A stretch of 64,000 bases of DNA from NCBI GenBank assembly GCA_030144725.1, contig JASKMD010000028.1:3169491-3233490 (forward strand). The letters are read 5' to 3'. The stretch comes from Haematococcus lacustris (lineage: Eukaryota > Chlorophyta > Chlorophyceae > Chlamydomonadales > Haematococcaceae). The notes under the pieces are model-generated. The model saw nothing but the letters and a program-made list of their open reading frames with translations, was not told the DNA's origin and did no database searches. Positions 11,691 through 21,679 of the stretch are shown here, one piece after another. A program made the translations under genes and the position numbers. How positions within the stretch are numbered: the first letter of the stretch is position 1; each line of letters begins with the position of its first letter.

Positions 11691-12203
11691 GCGAGTCAGA
11701 CTGTGACACTGAGCCGGAGTCACAGTATGACTCGGAGTCAGAGCCTGAGCCTGAGCCAGTCACGCAACCCCCCCCAAGGCGCTGCAGCGCCCGTCTGACA
11801 GCCCTTGCACCAGCACCACCCACTGGCCCTCCCTTGTCCCTTGACTGCGAGTGATGCTCAGGCAGCTCAAGGACTTCAGCCAGTTCTTCGCCAACAGTCT
11901 ACAACCAGCTGCAGCGGCGCCTTGTGTGCAAAGGGCAGCGCCGCCACCCCTTGCTCATGCCAGTCTTTGAGGACCACAGCAACCAGGCGCTGCTGGCCAA
12001 GCTGCAGGAGCTAGGCAACATCAACCTGAGGGGTCACGCCGACACCATTGGAGCGCACTCCATGCAACTGGCGGTCAGCATGCAACAGCATTTTGCTATC
12101 CCAGGCAAGTAATGGTGTTGTATCTGACCTGTACCTGGACTTGAACTTGGCCCTGCCCTGCCCTGTCCTGACCCTATTTGACCTGACCTCATCTCTTCTT
12201 GCA

Positions 12204-13424
12204 GAGCGCTTTGTCAAGCTGTATGCCAAGGCAGCCAGAGCCTAGTTGAACTAGAGTGGGTTATTGGCTCAGCTGTTCGTCAAAATGACGCGTGGGTATG
12301 GCATTAGTGCCCAGAGGTGGGAGCTGCAGGCCACTGACCTGGTCAAGACACATGTGGCTGACTTGATAGAGGAGGCCGACAAGCACCGCCGCCTATTGGG
12401 CATGAAGAAGCAAGGGTCCCTGCAGGACACACTGTCCCTGCCTTGTCGCATGCGCCATGCGGTGCATGTGTGCTGGTGTCTAGAGCAGTGGCAGCAGCCC
12501 CCCTGGCCTGACCTGACCTGACCTGACCTGACCTGACCTGACCTGACCTGACCTGACCTGACCTGACCTGACCTGACCTGACCTGACCTGACCTGACCTG
12601 ACCTGACCTGACCTGACCTGACCTGACCTGACCTGACCTGACCTGACCTGACCTGACCTGACCTGACCTGACCTGACCTGACCTGACCTGACCTGACCTG
12701 ACCTGACCTGACCTGACCTGACCTGACCTGACCTGACCTGACCTGACCTGACCTGACCTGACCTGACCTGACCTGACCTGACCTGACCTGACCTGACCTG
12801 ACCTGACCTGACCTGACCTGACCTGACCTGACCTGACCTGACCTGACCTGACCTGACCTGACCTGACCTGACCTGACCTGACCTGACCTGACCTGACCTG
12901 ACCTGACCTGACCTGACCTGACCTGACCTGACCTGACCTGACCTGACCTGACCTGACCTGACCTGACCTGACCTGACCTGACCTGACCTGACCTGACCTG
13001 ACCTGACCTGACCTGACCTGACCTGACCTGACCTGACCTGACCTGACCTGACCTGACCTACCCTGCCCTGCCTTGTCCTGCCCTGCCTGTAGGTGTAGGG
13101 GCAGACCTGACTCCTGACCTACAGAGCGCTTTGTCAAGATGTACGCCAAGGCAGCCAGGGCCCAGTTAGGCTGGAGCGGGGAGGAGGCGCGGCTCTTCAT
13201 CAAGATTGCGTGCGGGTATGGCATCAACCCCCAGAGCTCAGAGCTGCAGGCTGCCACCCTGGATAATAAGGGGCATGTGGTTGACCTGATAGAGGAGGCC
13301 GACAAGCACCGCCGCCTATTGGGCATAAAGAAGCAAGGGTCCCTGCAGGACACACTGCCCCTGCACTGGCGCATGCGCCATGCAGTGCATGTGTGCCGGT
13401 GTCTAGAGCAGTGGCAGCAGCCTT
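12204..13424 (+). repeat. Tandem exon duplication (12204-12505 and 13124-13424)
   Basis: The two blocks encode nearly the same peptide: ERFVK-YAKAARA, then GYGI, then LIEEADKHRRLLG-KKQGSLQDTL, ending at CLEQWQQ. Each is preceded by a similar CCTG-rich intron ending in a cag/acag splice acceptor. The upstream copy has in-frame stops where the downstream copy reads AQLGWSGEEA, so the first copy is decayed. The satellite described separately lies between them. Confidence 0.8.
12507..13060. repeat. TGACC pentanucleotide satellite
   Basis: About 550 bases of uninterrupted (CTGAC)n. The neighbouring intron text (CTGACCTGTACCTGGACTTG, ATTTGACCTGACCTC) contains the seed motif, so the array probably grew out of intron sequence. 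It produces a long spurious GQVRS-repeat frame on the minus strand. Confidence 0.98.
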
Positions 13425-14059
13425 TCACCCCACCTGTGCCAGGGCAGCCAAAGCGCGGCAAGAGGCGTGGGGTTGGTCCCGGGACCCTGACCTGCCCACC
13501 CCCCTTCACCCTCACCCTCATGGCCAGGGTTGGGGTGCACTTCGTCAAGGTGGACAGGCTGCATGGGGTGTGCAAGCAGCTGGGTCCAACAAAGGAAACC
13601 AAGGCAACCTTCACTTTAGAGCCAGCATTGAGTTACCACTGGGCTAGGTGATTCAATACGCACAGGCTTGCCGACAAGGAGGTTCAGTTCGAGAGGACGC
13701 TAGAGACAGATGGTGTCAGTGTGTGCATTTACTACAAGCGCCCCCTTCCCCCTCAACCAGCCCCACCCCCAGCTGCCAGCAGCAGCCACCGCCCAAGTGC
13801 AGCAGCAGCAGCGGCCCATGCAGTGGGACTCCCCCACATAGGCAGGGGCATAGCTGAGACGCGTGAGTATGTGTTTGATCCAGACACACAGATTGGGGTG
13901 GGCATCGACCCCGGCGAAACCCAGGCAGCACTCGTGGAGAATAAGGCCGAGTCGGCGATTTTAGTTTAGGGGGACTGCGGATAGCCCTTTCAAAGGCCGT
14001 TCCATCGCCATATGTTTCATGATTTTAATCGACGTGGTTGGGCTGTAATCGGCCTTTAG

Positions 14060-14550
14060 CTGAAGGTGCAGAACCTTGTGCAGGGTTTCGCCAAACCTTG
14101 CACAGGGTTTCAAATGGCTCAGCCCCTAGGTGGCCGTCAAGCCAGTTCCTGACCCTGTGCAGGGTTTCATAGACCGTGTGCAGGGTTTCATTGACCGTGT
14201 GCAGGGTTTCATAGACCGTGCACAGGGTTTCATAGACCGTGCACAAGGTTTGGTGTGGCTCAGTTCCTAGGCGTTTCTGACCGTGTGCAGGGTTTCGCTG
14301 ACCGTGTGCAGGGTTTCATAGACCTAGTACAGGGTTCCAGTGACCTTGTGCAGGGTTTCATTGACCGTGCACAGGGTTTGGTGTGGCTCAGTTCCTAGGC
14401 GTTTCTGACCGTGTGCACGGTTTCGCTGACCGTGTGCAGGGTTTCATAGACCTAGTACAGGGTTTCATCGACGTAGTGCAGGGTTTCATAGACCGTGCAC
14501 AAGGTTTCAAAGACCTAGTGCATGGTTTCATAGACCGTGCACAGGGTCTC
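14060..14550 (+). repeat. Left subterminal array, core GTGCAGGGTTTC
   Basis: Roughly twenty copies spaced about 15-25 bases, typically written ACCGTGTGCAGGGTTTCATAG, with variants CACAGGG and CACAAGG. A longer unit starting GGTGTGGCTCAGTTCCTAGG is repeated at about 14253 and 14381. Confidence 0.9.
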
Positions 14551-15076
14551 AAAGCATGAGTGTATAGTCAGCATTGGCTTACAACCTACATGCCTGCTGA
14601 CATCTGCTGCCTCATGTGGCCTCCTACATCAATGTAACATCACACGGCATCACCATTATAGTCATGCCTAGCACACAAACTTCCTCATGGCTGATAACTG
14701 CTGACTGAAACTGGTGCTGCCAGGCATGCACCTCATGCCACAAACCACTAGACTCAGGGCTGCACACGCCATGCACCTCTCATCTCATAGCAACTGACAC
14801 ACTGCTGCACACGCCATGCATTGCTAATGTCATACCAGTTGACTCATGGCTATTTAAACTATATACTTACGACGAACAGCAGCCTACACATGGCTAACGA
14901 AGCCATGACCTCATGACACATGGCAGCTGACTCAGGGCTACACATGCCTTGCCACACCTGCCACATGGCAGCTGTCTCATTGCTTGGGATAAGTGAAGGG
15001 CTGTAGCCCGGCTGCTGCCTTGTAGTGATGGCCTGGGAGGTGGTGGTTGTGGGAGATGGGAGGGTGTAATGGAGGG
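14551..15076. other. Non-coding spacer inside the transposon
   Basis: Lies between the left array and the transposase stop. It contains loosely repeated phrases such as CACATGGC, GACTCAGGGCT and CATGCCTTGCC, but no recognisable gene. Confidence 0.5.
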
Positions 15077-17473
15077 CTAGCTCCGGCTGAGGCTGTGTGC
15101 TGCCACAAACAGCATACGACCATGCTCCTCACCATCTGGGAAGCTGCTGACGAACACATTGTGTATCCTGCTGGCATCATACATGTACCAGTGCTGATCA
15201 CCATAGCCCTTGTGCATGCCACCCAATGGTGGTGGCTGTGGCTGGGGCTGGGCTGCAGCTTGAGCAGCCGGGGCAGCTTGTCGCTGGGATGAAGGCGCTG
15301 CAAGCCTTGCTGACTTCCTAGTGCTCCCCAGCACGACGTTCTCCCCTGCTGCCACCTGGGCTGGGCGCTTCTGAGACCTGCCAGCTGCTGTCCCCATCAG
15401 ACCACCGGTCCTTGCATCGCCAGCCCCTGATCCTGAGGGTCCTGCTCCTGTAGCGCCCTGTGCCAGCTGCTCTGCCCCATCCTCAGCACCAGGTTGTACC
15501 CCTGCTCCAGGCACTTGGGCTGCAGGGGTTTTTGCCAGGCCTGTTGCTTCAAAGCAGAAAGGGTGAGTTGTTGGGCGTGTCTTGAACATGCGGGTGACAG
15601 CTAAGCGTAGGAACACCCCTGGCTGCTTGGGGTGCTCCAGCCGCACAAAGAACTGGATGTGGCCAGCCCAGATGACCACAATGTCAGTATTTGTTCTGAA
15701 GGGTAGGCTGGCCCACGTGCTGTTGTTTTTTATTGTGCGGGGGTAGGTTCTGCTCAGCACCGTTGTGCCATTGCACTCAGCCCGCGTGTAGAACAGCACT
15801 GGATGCATGGCTCGAGCTGCGCCTGGAACAGCCGGTTGGAGGGGCTCAGCTGCGTTCAATACCTCCTCATCTGGGGTCAGAGCCTCGTGAAACAGAAGCT
15901 TGACGTGCCGAGGATGCCAAGAGGAGGTGGGGTTGCTGAAGCGATGCTCTCGGACTGCCTTGATGCAGCCCTGCACCAGAGCCCCAGGGCTGTTCTGGAG
16001 TGGGCACACCGTTCTGCCAGCACCCAACAGAAGGGCCCTTTGTCCCTCCTGTGTCACTGCGTCCTGCAGGCGGGCCTTCAAGCCTGGCTGCGCTGCAGGC
16101 GCTGCCCTGTCATGCACAAAGGCACTGGAGTTGTGCCTGGCGATCGCCACCGTGATGTGAGCATCCAGCTGAGGTCCAGGAATGCCAGCTGTGGTGATGG
16201 TCTTCATGTCGTGCAGCTTCCTCTCAACCCACAGCTCGCCAAGCCTGTTCGTCCTGCCCACGTTCTGCTCTTGCTCTTTCAGCCTGAGAACAAACAATCA
16301 TACCACCAACCATGCTCGTGGCCTGTCAACAATGATCATATCTAGCCATAAAGACACTAACTTGCATTGCTACCACAGCCTCTCACCTGCAGGTTGTGGT
16401 GTGCAAGTTCGGACTGATCTGGCCAGAAGGCACAGACACAAGGTTCTCGTTGTCGAAGTGATCTGCTGGCAGCTTGGGATCCAGCCTGCACTCCTCCAGC
16501 AAAATGGCATAGCGCTTTAGGTGGTCGTGGCCTGCTGCCATACCAGCCAGTGTGGCACTGGTCTCTGTGCCTGCAACATATGGCATGAACTGAACTGTTA
16601 AGGTCACCGTCCAGGCTGGGATGCAGATGCAGATGCTGTGATGCGAGTGTACGCTGACCTTTCACAGGCCCAAAGTAACACAACTCAGGGTCAGCCTAAC
16701 CCTGCACACGGTCTGGCTGACCTCGCACAGGGTTACACTGACCTTGTGCATGGTTTCATTGACACTGTGCAGGGTTTGGCTAACCTGGCACAGGGTTTGG
16801 TTGGCCTTGCACAAGGTTTGGCTGACACTGTGCTCGGTTTGGCTGAGCCTTAATGCTATACCTCCATGGATCATGTGAGCCCTTGTCTTGATTGCTTACC
16901 AGGGGTGAGGTAGTGTCGACATGTCTTCTCCAGGTTGGCCCACAGCAAGTTGAAAGGCCAGGGCAGAATGTTGTCGTGGAAGAAGATGGGGGCAAAGTAC
17001 ATGACGAAGTGCTTGAAGTCCTCCATGCGCCAACCGCTGCATGGCACCAGCACCCTATTCACATCTTATGACCAGGACTCTAAGAGTGAGTGTGTGCAAA
17101 CTGAAATGTTGTATAGCCTGCTCATTTACTTGCTCAAGCATGCCCACCTTCTGTTACCGATGTTGCACAGCGCTCGACCAAAGTCTGAAGGGGCCTGAAT
17201 TGGTATCCCCCGCTCAATCAGCTTCTGCCTCACGTTCAAGGGCAGGCCAACAGCACTCATGATCCACTCCAAGAAGTGCTTGAGCAGGCCATACAGCAGT
17301 AGGTGGTCCACTGCCACCAGATGCGCATACCGGGCGTCCAGCCACGGCAGCAGCAATGGCAGCAAGGGTTGGCCATGGCACCCCACAGCTGCTGGGTCCT
17401 GAGTGGACCAGTTATTGGTGAAGGGGGCACCACGGTTCATGATCTGCTCGTGGCTCCACGTGTTGGCAAACAC
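15077..17473 (-). CDS. DNA-transposon transposase-like protein, multi-exon
   Basis: Minus-strand blocks, N to C: about 17470-17158 (VDHLLLYGLLKHFLEWI, then LPLNVRQKLIERG and PSDFGRAL), about 17037-16903 (WRMEDFKHFVMYFAPI, WANLEKTCRHYL), about 16590-16388 (GHDHLKRYAILLEECRL), and a last block 16284-15077 starting RTNRLGELWVERKLHDMK. The series 'D-HLLLYG-KHFL', 'PSDFGR', 'W+-ED++-F', then 'ElWvER---MK' resembles transposases of large algal and fungal DNA transposons (CACTA/Zisupton/KDZ-like). The exact superfamily is not certain. The C-terminal 200 residues are Ala/Gly/Pro-rich with the basic stretch RKSARLAA. An N-terminal exon probably lies above 17473, towards the divergent oxygenase gene. 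The acceptor/donor phases were checked only loosely, so exon edges are approximate. Confidence 0.5.
16690..16850. repeat. Internal cluster of the CAGGGTTT core
   Basis: About eight degenerate copies (CGCACAGGGTTAC, GTGCAGGGTTTGG, GGCACAGGGTTTGG) within an intron of the transposase-like gene, in the left-array orientation. Confidence 0.8.
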
Positions 17474-17534
17474 AGCCCTGACTGGAAGTGGCCAGTCAGG
17501 AGAGCAGGTGATCAGCTACAAACAGCCTACAACA

Positions 17535-17625
17535 GGCTTAAACCTTGTGCAAGGTTTCGTTGACCTAGTGCAGGGTTTCAGCTACGTGGTGCAGGGTTTC
17601 ATTAACCTAGTGCACGGTTTAACTG
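17535..17625. repeat. Second internal cluster of the CAGGGTTT core
   Basis: Four copies (CTTGTGCAAGGTTTC, TAGTGCAGGGTTTC, GGTGCAGGGTTTC, TAGTGCACGGTTT) between the two divergent genes, so possibly within their shared promoter. If the transposase binds the core, this is a candidate autoregulatory site. Confidence 0.8.
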
Positions 17626-17813
17626 ACTCCAGCAAATCTCAGTAGGATATGTGTGGATTGGGTTTGCAGGCAAGCACAAGAGGCACCCTGCTGCATGGAG
17701 GAGCAGTGCGGTTTCCCAAGAATACACAGGTACGAGAGGCATAACTAGCTGATATGAATTGATATTGACGGGTACGTGGAGCATGTCGTGCATTGCTACC
17801 TTGCACGCAGGGA

Positions 17814-19025
17814 ATGGTGTATCAGCTGCCCACCTTGCTGCCATACACAGGGGATGTCTACCAGCCTCATGAGCTAGAGCAGTGTCGCCGAGCAGCTCTA
17901 GCTCATGGCCTGACCATCTTCCTGCTGCCCCAGCTAGCCATAGATATGGCAGCGGTGGTTGCGGCCAGCATCTTGATCACCAGGGTCTATAACCACATGG
18001 TGTTCAGCTCGGTCAATGCCAACAGCAAGACACAGTATGGCACTGGCCAGAGGGTGCAGGTGGTGTTGGCCAAGTCGGACAAGAACAGCAGTGGCGACCT
18101 AGACACCACCCTAACGCTGTTGTCAGACAAGTACAATGCGGCTGTGTACAGCGCGCTGACAGCAGAGAAGAAGAAGGAGGTAAGAGACAGATAGATTAAG
18201 GTGTGCAACAGATGACACAAGCCACAGCAGTAGTACATAGCCATTGCGGCATTGAGGCATTTCCTAACTTACCTAGAGTAAGGGCTGCATAGAGCACAAT
18301 AGACAGCACACTGGGTGTGTTTGCAGGTGGATGAGGCCAAGGAGGTGTTGGCCCAGTACCTCACTCTCCTGCAGCCGGTGCTGAGGCAGCTGCCGGGCCG
18401 CCCCCTGAACGCCCTAGCTACCATCATCACTGACCCCACCTGGCAGCGTCGCCTGAACAGGAATGGGAACATGGTGACTACACTGGCCCAGCAGCTGGCT
18501 CAGGCCCAGGCTCCCCACACCGACTTCCTCCCTGTTGGCCCAGGGATGGATGACGGCCTGGTGTTCCTGCTGGCTCTCCAGGACTTCCCTCTGGTTGCCT
18601 ACATGGGCAGCCACAAACTGTCCCAGTTGGCTGCAGCCCATTGCCGGCGGACGGCTGATGGACAAAAGCAAGTGGTGGAGGTGGGGGACATGGATGCCCT
18701 GGCCATGACCTTGCCACATCAACTGGGCACAGAGGTACTGGTGAAGGCTGGGCAGCTGGTGTTGTTCCGAGGCAACACAGTGCATGCTGGCAACGTGGGG
18801 GTGGCTGGCTCGTGCTGCGCCAGGCTGTATGGCTTTGGCCGGCCTGACACAGTGGTTGACAACACCACCATGAACACCTCTGAGCTGGGGGACTTGTACC
18901 ATGGGTTGTTTCAGCCCATCCAGGGGGAGGGCAATGGGCCCAAGATGGCAGACTGGAACAGGCGAGGCATGGCAGGCCAGTGGGTCAGCATCTCAGAGCC
19001 ATACAAGCCTGATAAGCGCATTTGA
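17814..19025 (+). CDS. 2OG-Fe(II) oxygenase-like protein carried by the transposon
   Basis: Two exons join in phase: 17814-18179 (start ATG after a CAG acceptor at 17810; an upstream exon is possible) and 18327-19025, giving about 354 residues. The second half has the layout of a double-stranded beta-helix oxygenase of the phytanoyl-dioxygenase type. The first metal pair is H-x-D in APHTDFLP, then AYMGSHKLS resembling the 'pGSHk' strand. GQLVLFRGNTVHAGN supplies the distal His, and CCARLYGFGR supplies a plausible 2-oxoglutarate-binding Arg. The N-terminal half is helical and unrecognised. It is transcribed divergently from the transposase inside the same repeat-bounded element. KDZ transposons are known to carry TET/JBP oxygenases, so a nucleic-acid-modifying role is an inference. 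Other 2OG substrates are equally possible. Confidence 0.55.
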
Positions 19026-19154
19026 ACGATTGACAATGCATGGACAGCATGGGTTGGGGTTGAGCTACAGCAGAGGGGCGGAGACTGTTTCTGCATGCGC
19101 AATTGATACTTGACTCTGCAATGATGGTGGATGTGAGTTGAAATCAAAGCTTTG

Positions 19155-19720
19155 ATGGTAACCCTGCACAAGGTCAGCGAAACACTGCACAAGGTTAGCG
19201 AAACCTTGCACAAGGTTAGCGAAACCCTGTGCTAGGTCTCAGTTGACTTAGGTGAATTCATAGTGGTTGCGAAACCCTGCACAAGGTTAGCGAAACCTTG
19301 CACAAGGTTAGCGAAACCCTGTGCTAGGTCTCAGTTGACTTAGGTGAAATCGTAGTGGTTGCGAAACCCTGCACAAGGTCAGCCAAACCTTGCACAAGGT
19401 TAGCGAAACCCTGTGCTACGTCTCAGTTGACTTAGGTGAATTCATAGTGGTTGCGAAACCCTGCACAAGGTCAGCGAAACCCTGCACAAGGTTAACAAAA
19501 CCCTGCACAACATTAGCGAAACCCTGTGCTAGGTCTCAATTTACTTAGGTGAAATCAATGATTGGGTCAAAACCCTGCACAAGGTCAGCAAAACCCTGCA
19601 CACGGTCTTAAAACCCTGCACAAGGTTTGCGAAACCCTGCACAAGGTCAATTGAAACCCTGCACAAGGTTTCAAAGGCCCCTTGAGCCTCAAAGTGAGAA
19701 TAAACCTAGTGCAGGGTTTC
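19155..19720 (-). repeat. Right subterminal array, core GAAACCCTGCAC (inverse of left array)
   Basis: More than twenty copies, typically GCGAAACCCTGCACAAGGTTA. Several lie within a larger unit of about 90 bases ending CTCAGTTGACTTAGGTGAA that is repeated around 19240, 19330, 19420 and 19530. The orientation is opposite to the left array. The last copy, at about 19708, is flipped back. Confidence 0.92.
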
Positions 19721-20029
19721 AGTAAACTGGCCCCCATTTCTTACTGGCACTGACTTTGCACATGCTACCTACTAGGTTGTGCTTCTATTCTGATGCCTGA
19801 CAACTCCTCATACTCAGAAACTTTAAAAAAGTCACTTCAGCCAGTTAGCACCATCTCCCTTAGCCAAATTCGGGGTGAGGGCCCAGCTGATGGTCCAGCA
19901 GCTCCGCAATGACCAAGAATTTCACTTTGGCCCAAGGGAGTCTTCTCCTCCACTAGGTCACAGCAGCCTACATGCCAAGTCTCAGACCTCAACTCGCAAG
20001 TTTGCCGAGCCAGCCAGCCCTTATTTGCC

Positions 20030-21163
20030 AGGAGTGAGTCAGCGCAGCCTCTGACCAAGGGCCAAGTGAAGCATGCCAGCGGCCTGAACAATGCCCGCCG
20101 TGACACTGAGCGGTGGCTAGCACCAATCAAGCCCCACCTCCAGCACCTGGCAGCAGCAAGCTCAGCCGGCACCTCCCTGGAGGCCAATCTGAAGCACATC
20201 ACCGTCACCCTGGCCACCTGGGATGCGGTGTGGGAGGTGTACCTGGACCCCAAGTGGGCACGGCAGCGTCTGAGGCTGTACGGAGCCCAGGACCGGGCGC
20301 TGGAGCAGTTCTTCAACAAGGTGAGGGTGGGTGGGTGTGAGGGAGGGTAAGGGACTGGGAGGTGGTGGGAAATGAAAGAGTAGTTGACTGTGCCATGCCT
20401 AACCTGGTACCACCATGTCAGCCACCATGTATGTGCCTTGAGTGTATGGCTGCAGTTGGAGAAGGACATGGCGGAGGTGTCCATGAAGCGCCATGGGCGT
20501 GCCAAGCAGCTGGTGGTGTTCTTTGGCGTCGCATGCATTGGCACTGGGATTGGCTGGGGTGCTGATGCTGTGCTGCGGGCCTGCTGCAAGGTGGTGTGCA
20601 GGCCTAGGGGCAGGGTGGTGCTTGTGGATGAGCACCGCACCACCTGGGTCAGCTCAGCAGTGAATGGCCAGCAGTCAGTCCTGTGAGGAGCAGCCCACCA
20701 GGCGTGCAGGCTGGAAGCCCCCCAAATGGCAGGTGGACCTCCGCTTGTTGCGCCCAGCCTGGAGCCAGCAGCGTGACCAGCCTGTGCGGGGCCTGATGTG
20801 GTGCCCGGTAGTGGCCCCCCGCAAGCCCCCACAGGCCCCATGCAGCAGCCAGAAAGCCACACAGCCAGCAGCCTCAGAGCCAGGGCCCAGCAATCTTTCT
20901 GACGTGCCTGGTGGGCTACCCCACCTCGGGGTATGCCTGTGCACCACCACCTCCAGCCGTGCAGCCCCCCCCGAGCCCCTGATGCATCCCCCCTACCGCC
21001 ACCCACCCCGTGTGCCCCTGCCCAGCCCCCCCCTGCCCAGCCATCCAGCAGGTGGTGGGACAGTCTGCCAGCCAAGGGCAAGGAGTACCCTGGCCTGGGC
21101 TACAAGCGGCTGCGAGACAAGCCACCCAAGGCCCAGCAGGAGCAGCCTGCTGTGGCACAGTAA
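20030..21163 (+). pseudogene. Fanzor/TnpB-like nuclease, copy B: post-RuvC-I half with RuvC-II
   Basis: Reads on from TKGQVKHASGLNNARRDTER (about 20054) through WDAVWEVYLDPKWARQRL to FFNK, a donor at 20321, and a second exon from about 20458 (LEKDMAEVSMKRHGRAKQLV). GRVVLVDEHRTTWVSSAVNG follows, with the RuvC-II Glu in VDE. Then comes RLLRPAWSQQRDQPVRGLMW, a degenerate zinc-ribbon region with a single Cys in GLMWCP. The RuvC-III block is missing: from about 20893 the sequence switches to the shared introner-like segment, and coding resumes as LPAKGKEYPGLGYKRLRDK up to the stop at 21163. Order and strand fit this being the second half of copy A, separated by the transposon. A stop precedes it in frame at about 19910. 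Confidence 0.65.
20893..21062 (+). repeat. Shared GTGGGCTACCCC..CCAGCAG segment, copy 2
   Basis: Same beginning (TTCTGACGTGCCTGGTGGGC), same CCCCTGCCCAGCC-rich middle and same end (CCAGCAGGTGGTGGGAC) as 11560-11690. Here it replaces the RuvC-III part of the nuclease. Confidence 0.5.
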
Positions 21164-21679
21164 TGTGTGCCCCCCTTTGTTGAGCTGTTGTCAGCTTACA
21201 TTAGCGCATATTTTGTCATGCCAACTCTACATAATAGCCCTCAGGGGTCAGGCAATGATGTAGGTGATAGGCACTGATGCACCATGTCCATGAGCACCGG
21301 GTATACTCCACACAGCCCAATAACACCATTTGAGTCAGGCCACTAGTGGTCCCTAGTATTCCCGCTAGTGGCCACTACTGGTCCGGCTCAGATGGAGGCC
21401 CTGGTGAGGGACAAGGGGGCTGGTGGGCATCAGGCGTGTCAGTGTGCGTCAGTGTGGGCTTGGGGTCAGATGGCGTGGGCGGGTGAGGTGCAAGCCATCA
21501 GTCATCAACCAGCCGCCTAAAGCCGGCCCCTGCCGCTTAGCCACCCCAAGCATACAACGGAAACCCATGGATATCATTGATACTGGAGAGGTGCTGGGGT
21601 GCAAGATGCATGGTCATACAAATGGTGTCCTTGATGATAAGCTGTGGTAAGCCAATGCTGATGGCAGCCGTCCAGGCTA
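21164..21679. other. Inter-element spacer
   Basis: No gene recognised. It contains palindromic text around 21340-21385 (CCACTAGTGG, then GCTAGTGGCCACTA). It also has a phrase CAGTGTGGGCTTGGGGTCAG at 21451 that recurs at about 22780, suggesting a shared element end. Confidence 0.45.

Larger units (their letters stand above)
11085..13969 (+). pseudogene. Fanzor/TnpB-like nuclease, copy A: N-terminal half through RuvC-I
   Basis: Coding blocks run 5' to 3': a basic, NLS-like stretch (KKRKGSAKE) at about 11115, VIKVPEGAVLRGCKKNRRKL at 11424, an acidic Asp/Glu-rich segment near 11690-11760, helical blocks at 11880-12110, 12204-12505 and 13124-13424, then TLETDGVSVCIYYKRP near 13700. RuvC-I follows, with the catalytic Asp in GVGIDPGETQAALVE near 13900. 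This order (helical domain, a TDG motif before RuvC-I, then DPG) is that of IS200/605-type TnpB and eukaryotic Fanzor RNA-guided nucleases. The frame stops at 13969 soon after RuvC-I, and matching sequence resumes at 20030. The block 12204-12505 contains stops (after AKAARA) while its duplicate at 13124 is open. This is a broken copy. Confidence 0.65.
13940..19900. mobile_element. DNA transposon with inverted subterminal repeat arrays, inserted in a Fanzor gene
   Basis: Borders are approximate. Left (14060-14550) and right (19155-19720) arrays consist of the same core in opposite orientation: GTGCAGGGTTTC on the left, GAAACCCTGCAC on the right. Between them lie a minus-strand transposase-like gene and a plus-strand 2OG-oxygenase-like gene, with further copies of the core at 16690-16850 and 17535-17625. 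The Fanzor coding frame ends just left of the element after RuvC-I and resumes just right of it before RuvC-II, which fits insertion into that gene. I could not fix exact terminal inverted repeats or a target-site duplication by eye. Arrays of subterminal motifs of this sort typically bind the transposase. Confidence 0.6.

Noticed and set aside
12343..13614. 423-codon minus-strand frame with a GQVRS repeat
   Set aside because: Antisense reading of the TGACC satellite and of the Fanzor exon duplication; the pentamer keeps any frame open.
14060..14550. CRISPR array
   Set aside because: Spacing is irregular, the intervening text is itself repeated, the core is degenerate and the same core appears inverted at the other end of a transposon.
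19837..21081. 414-codon minus-strand frame
   Set aside because: Antisense shadow of Fanzor copy B; its residues show no domain and the plus strand carries the conserved motifs.
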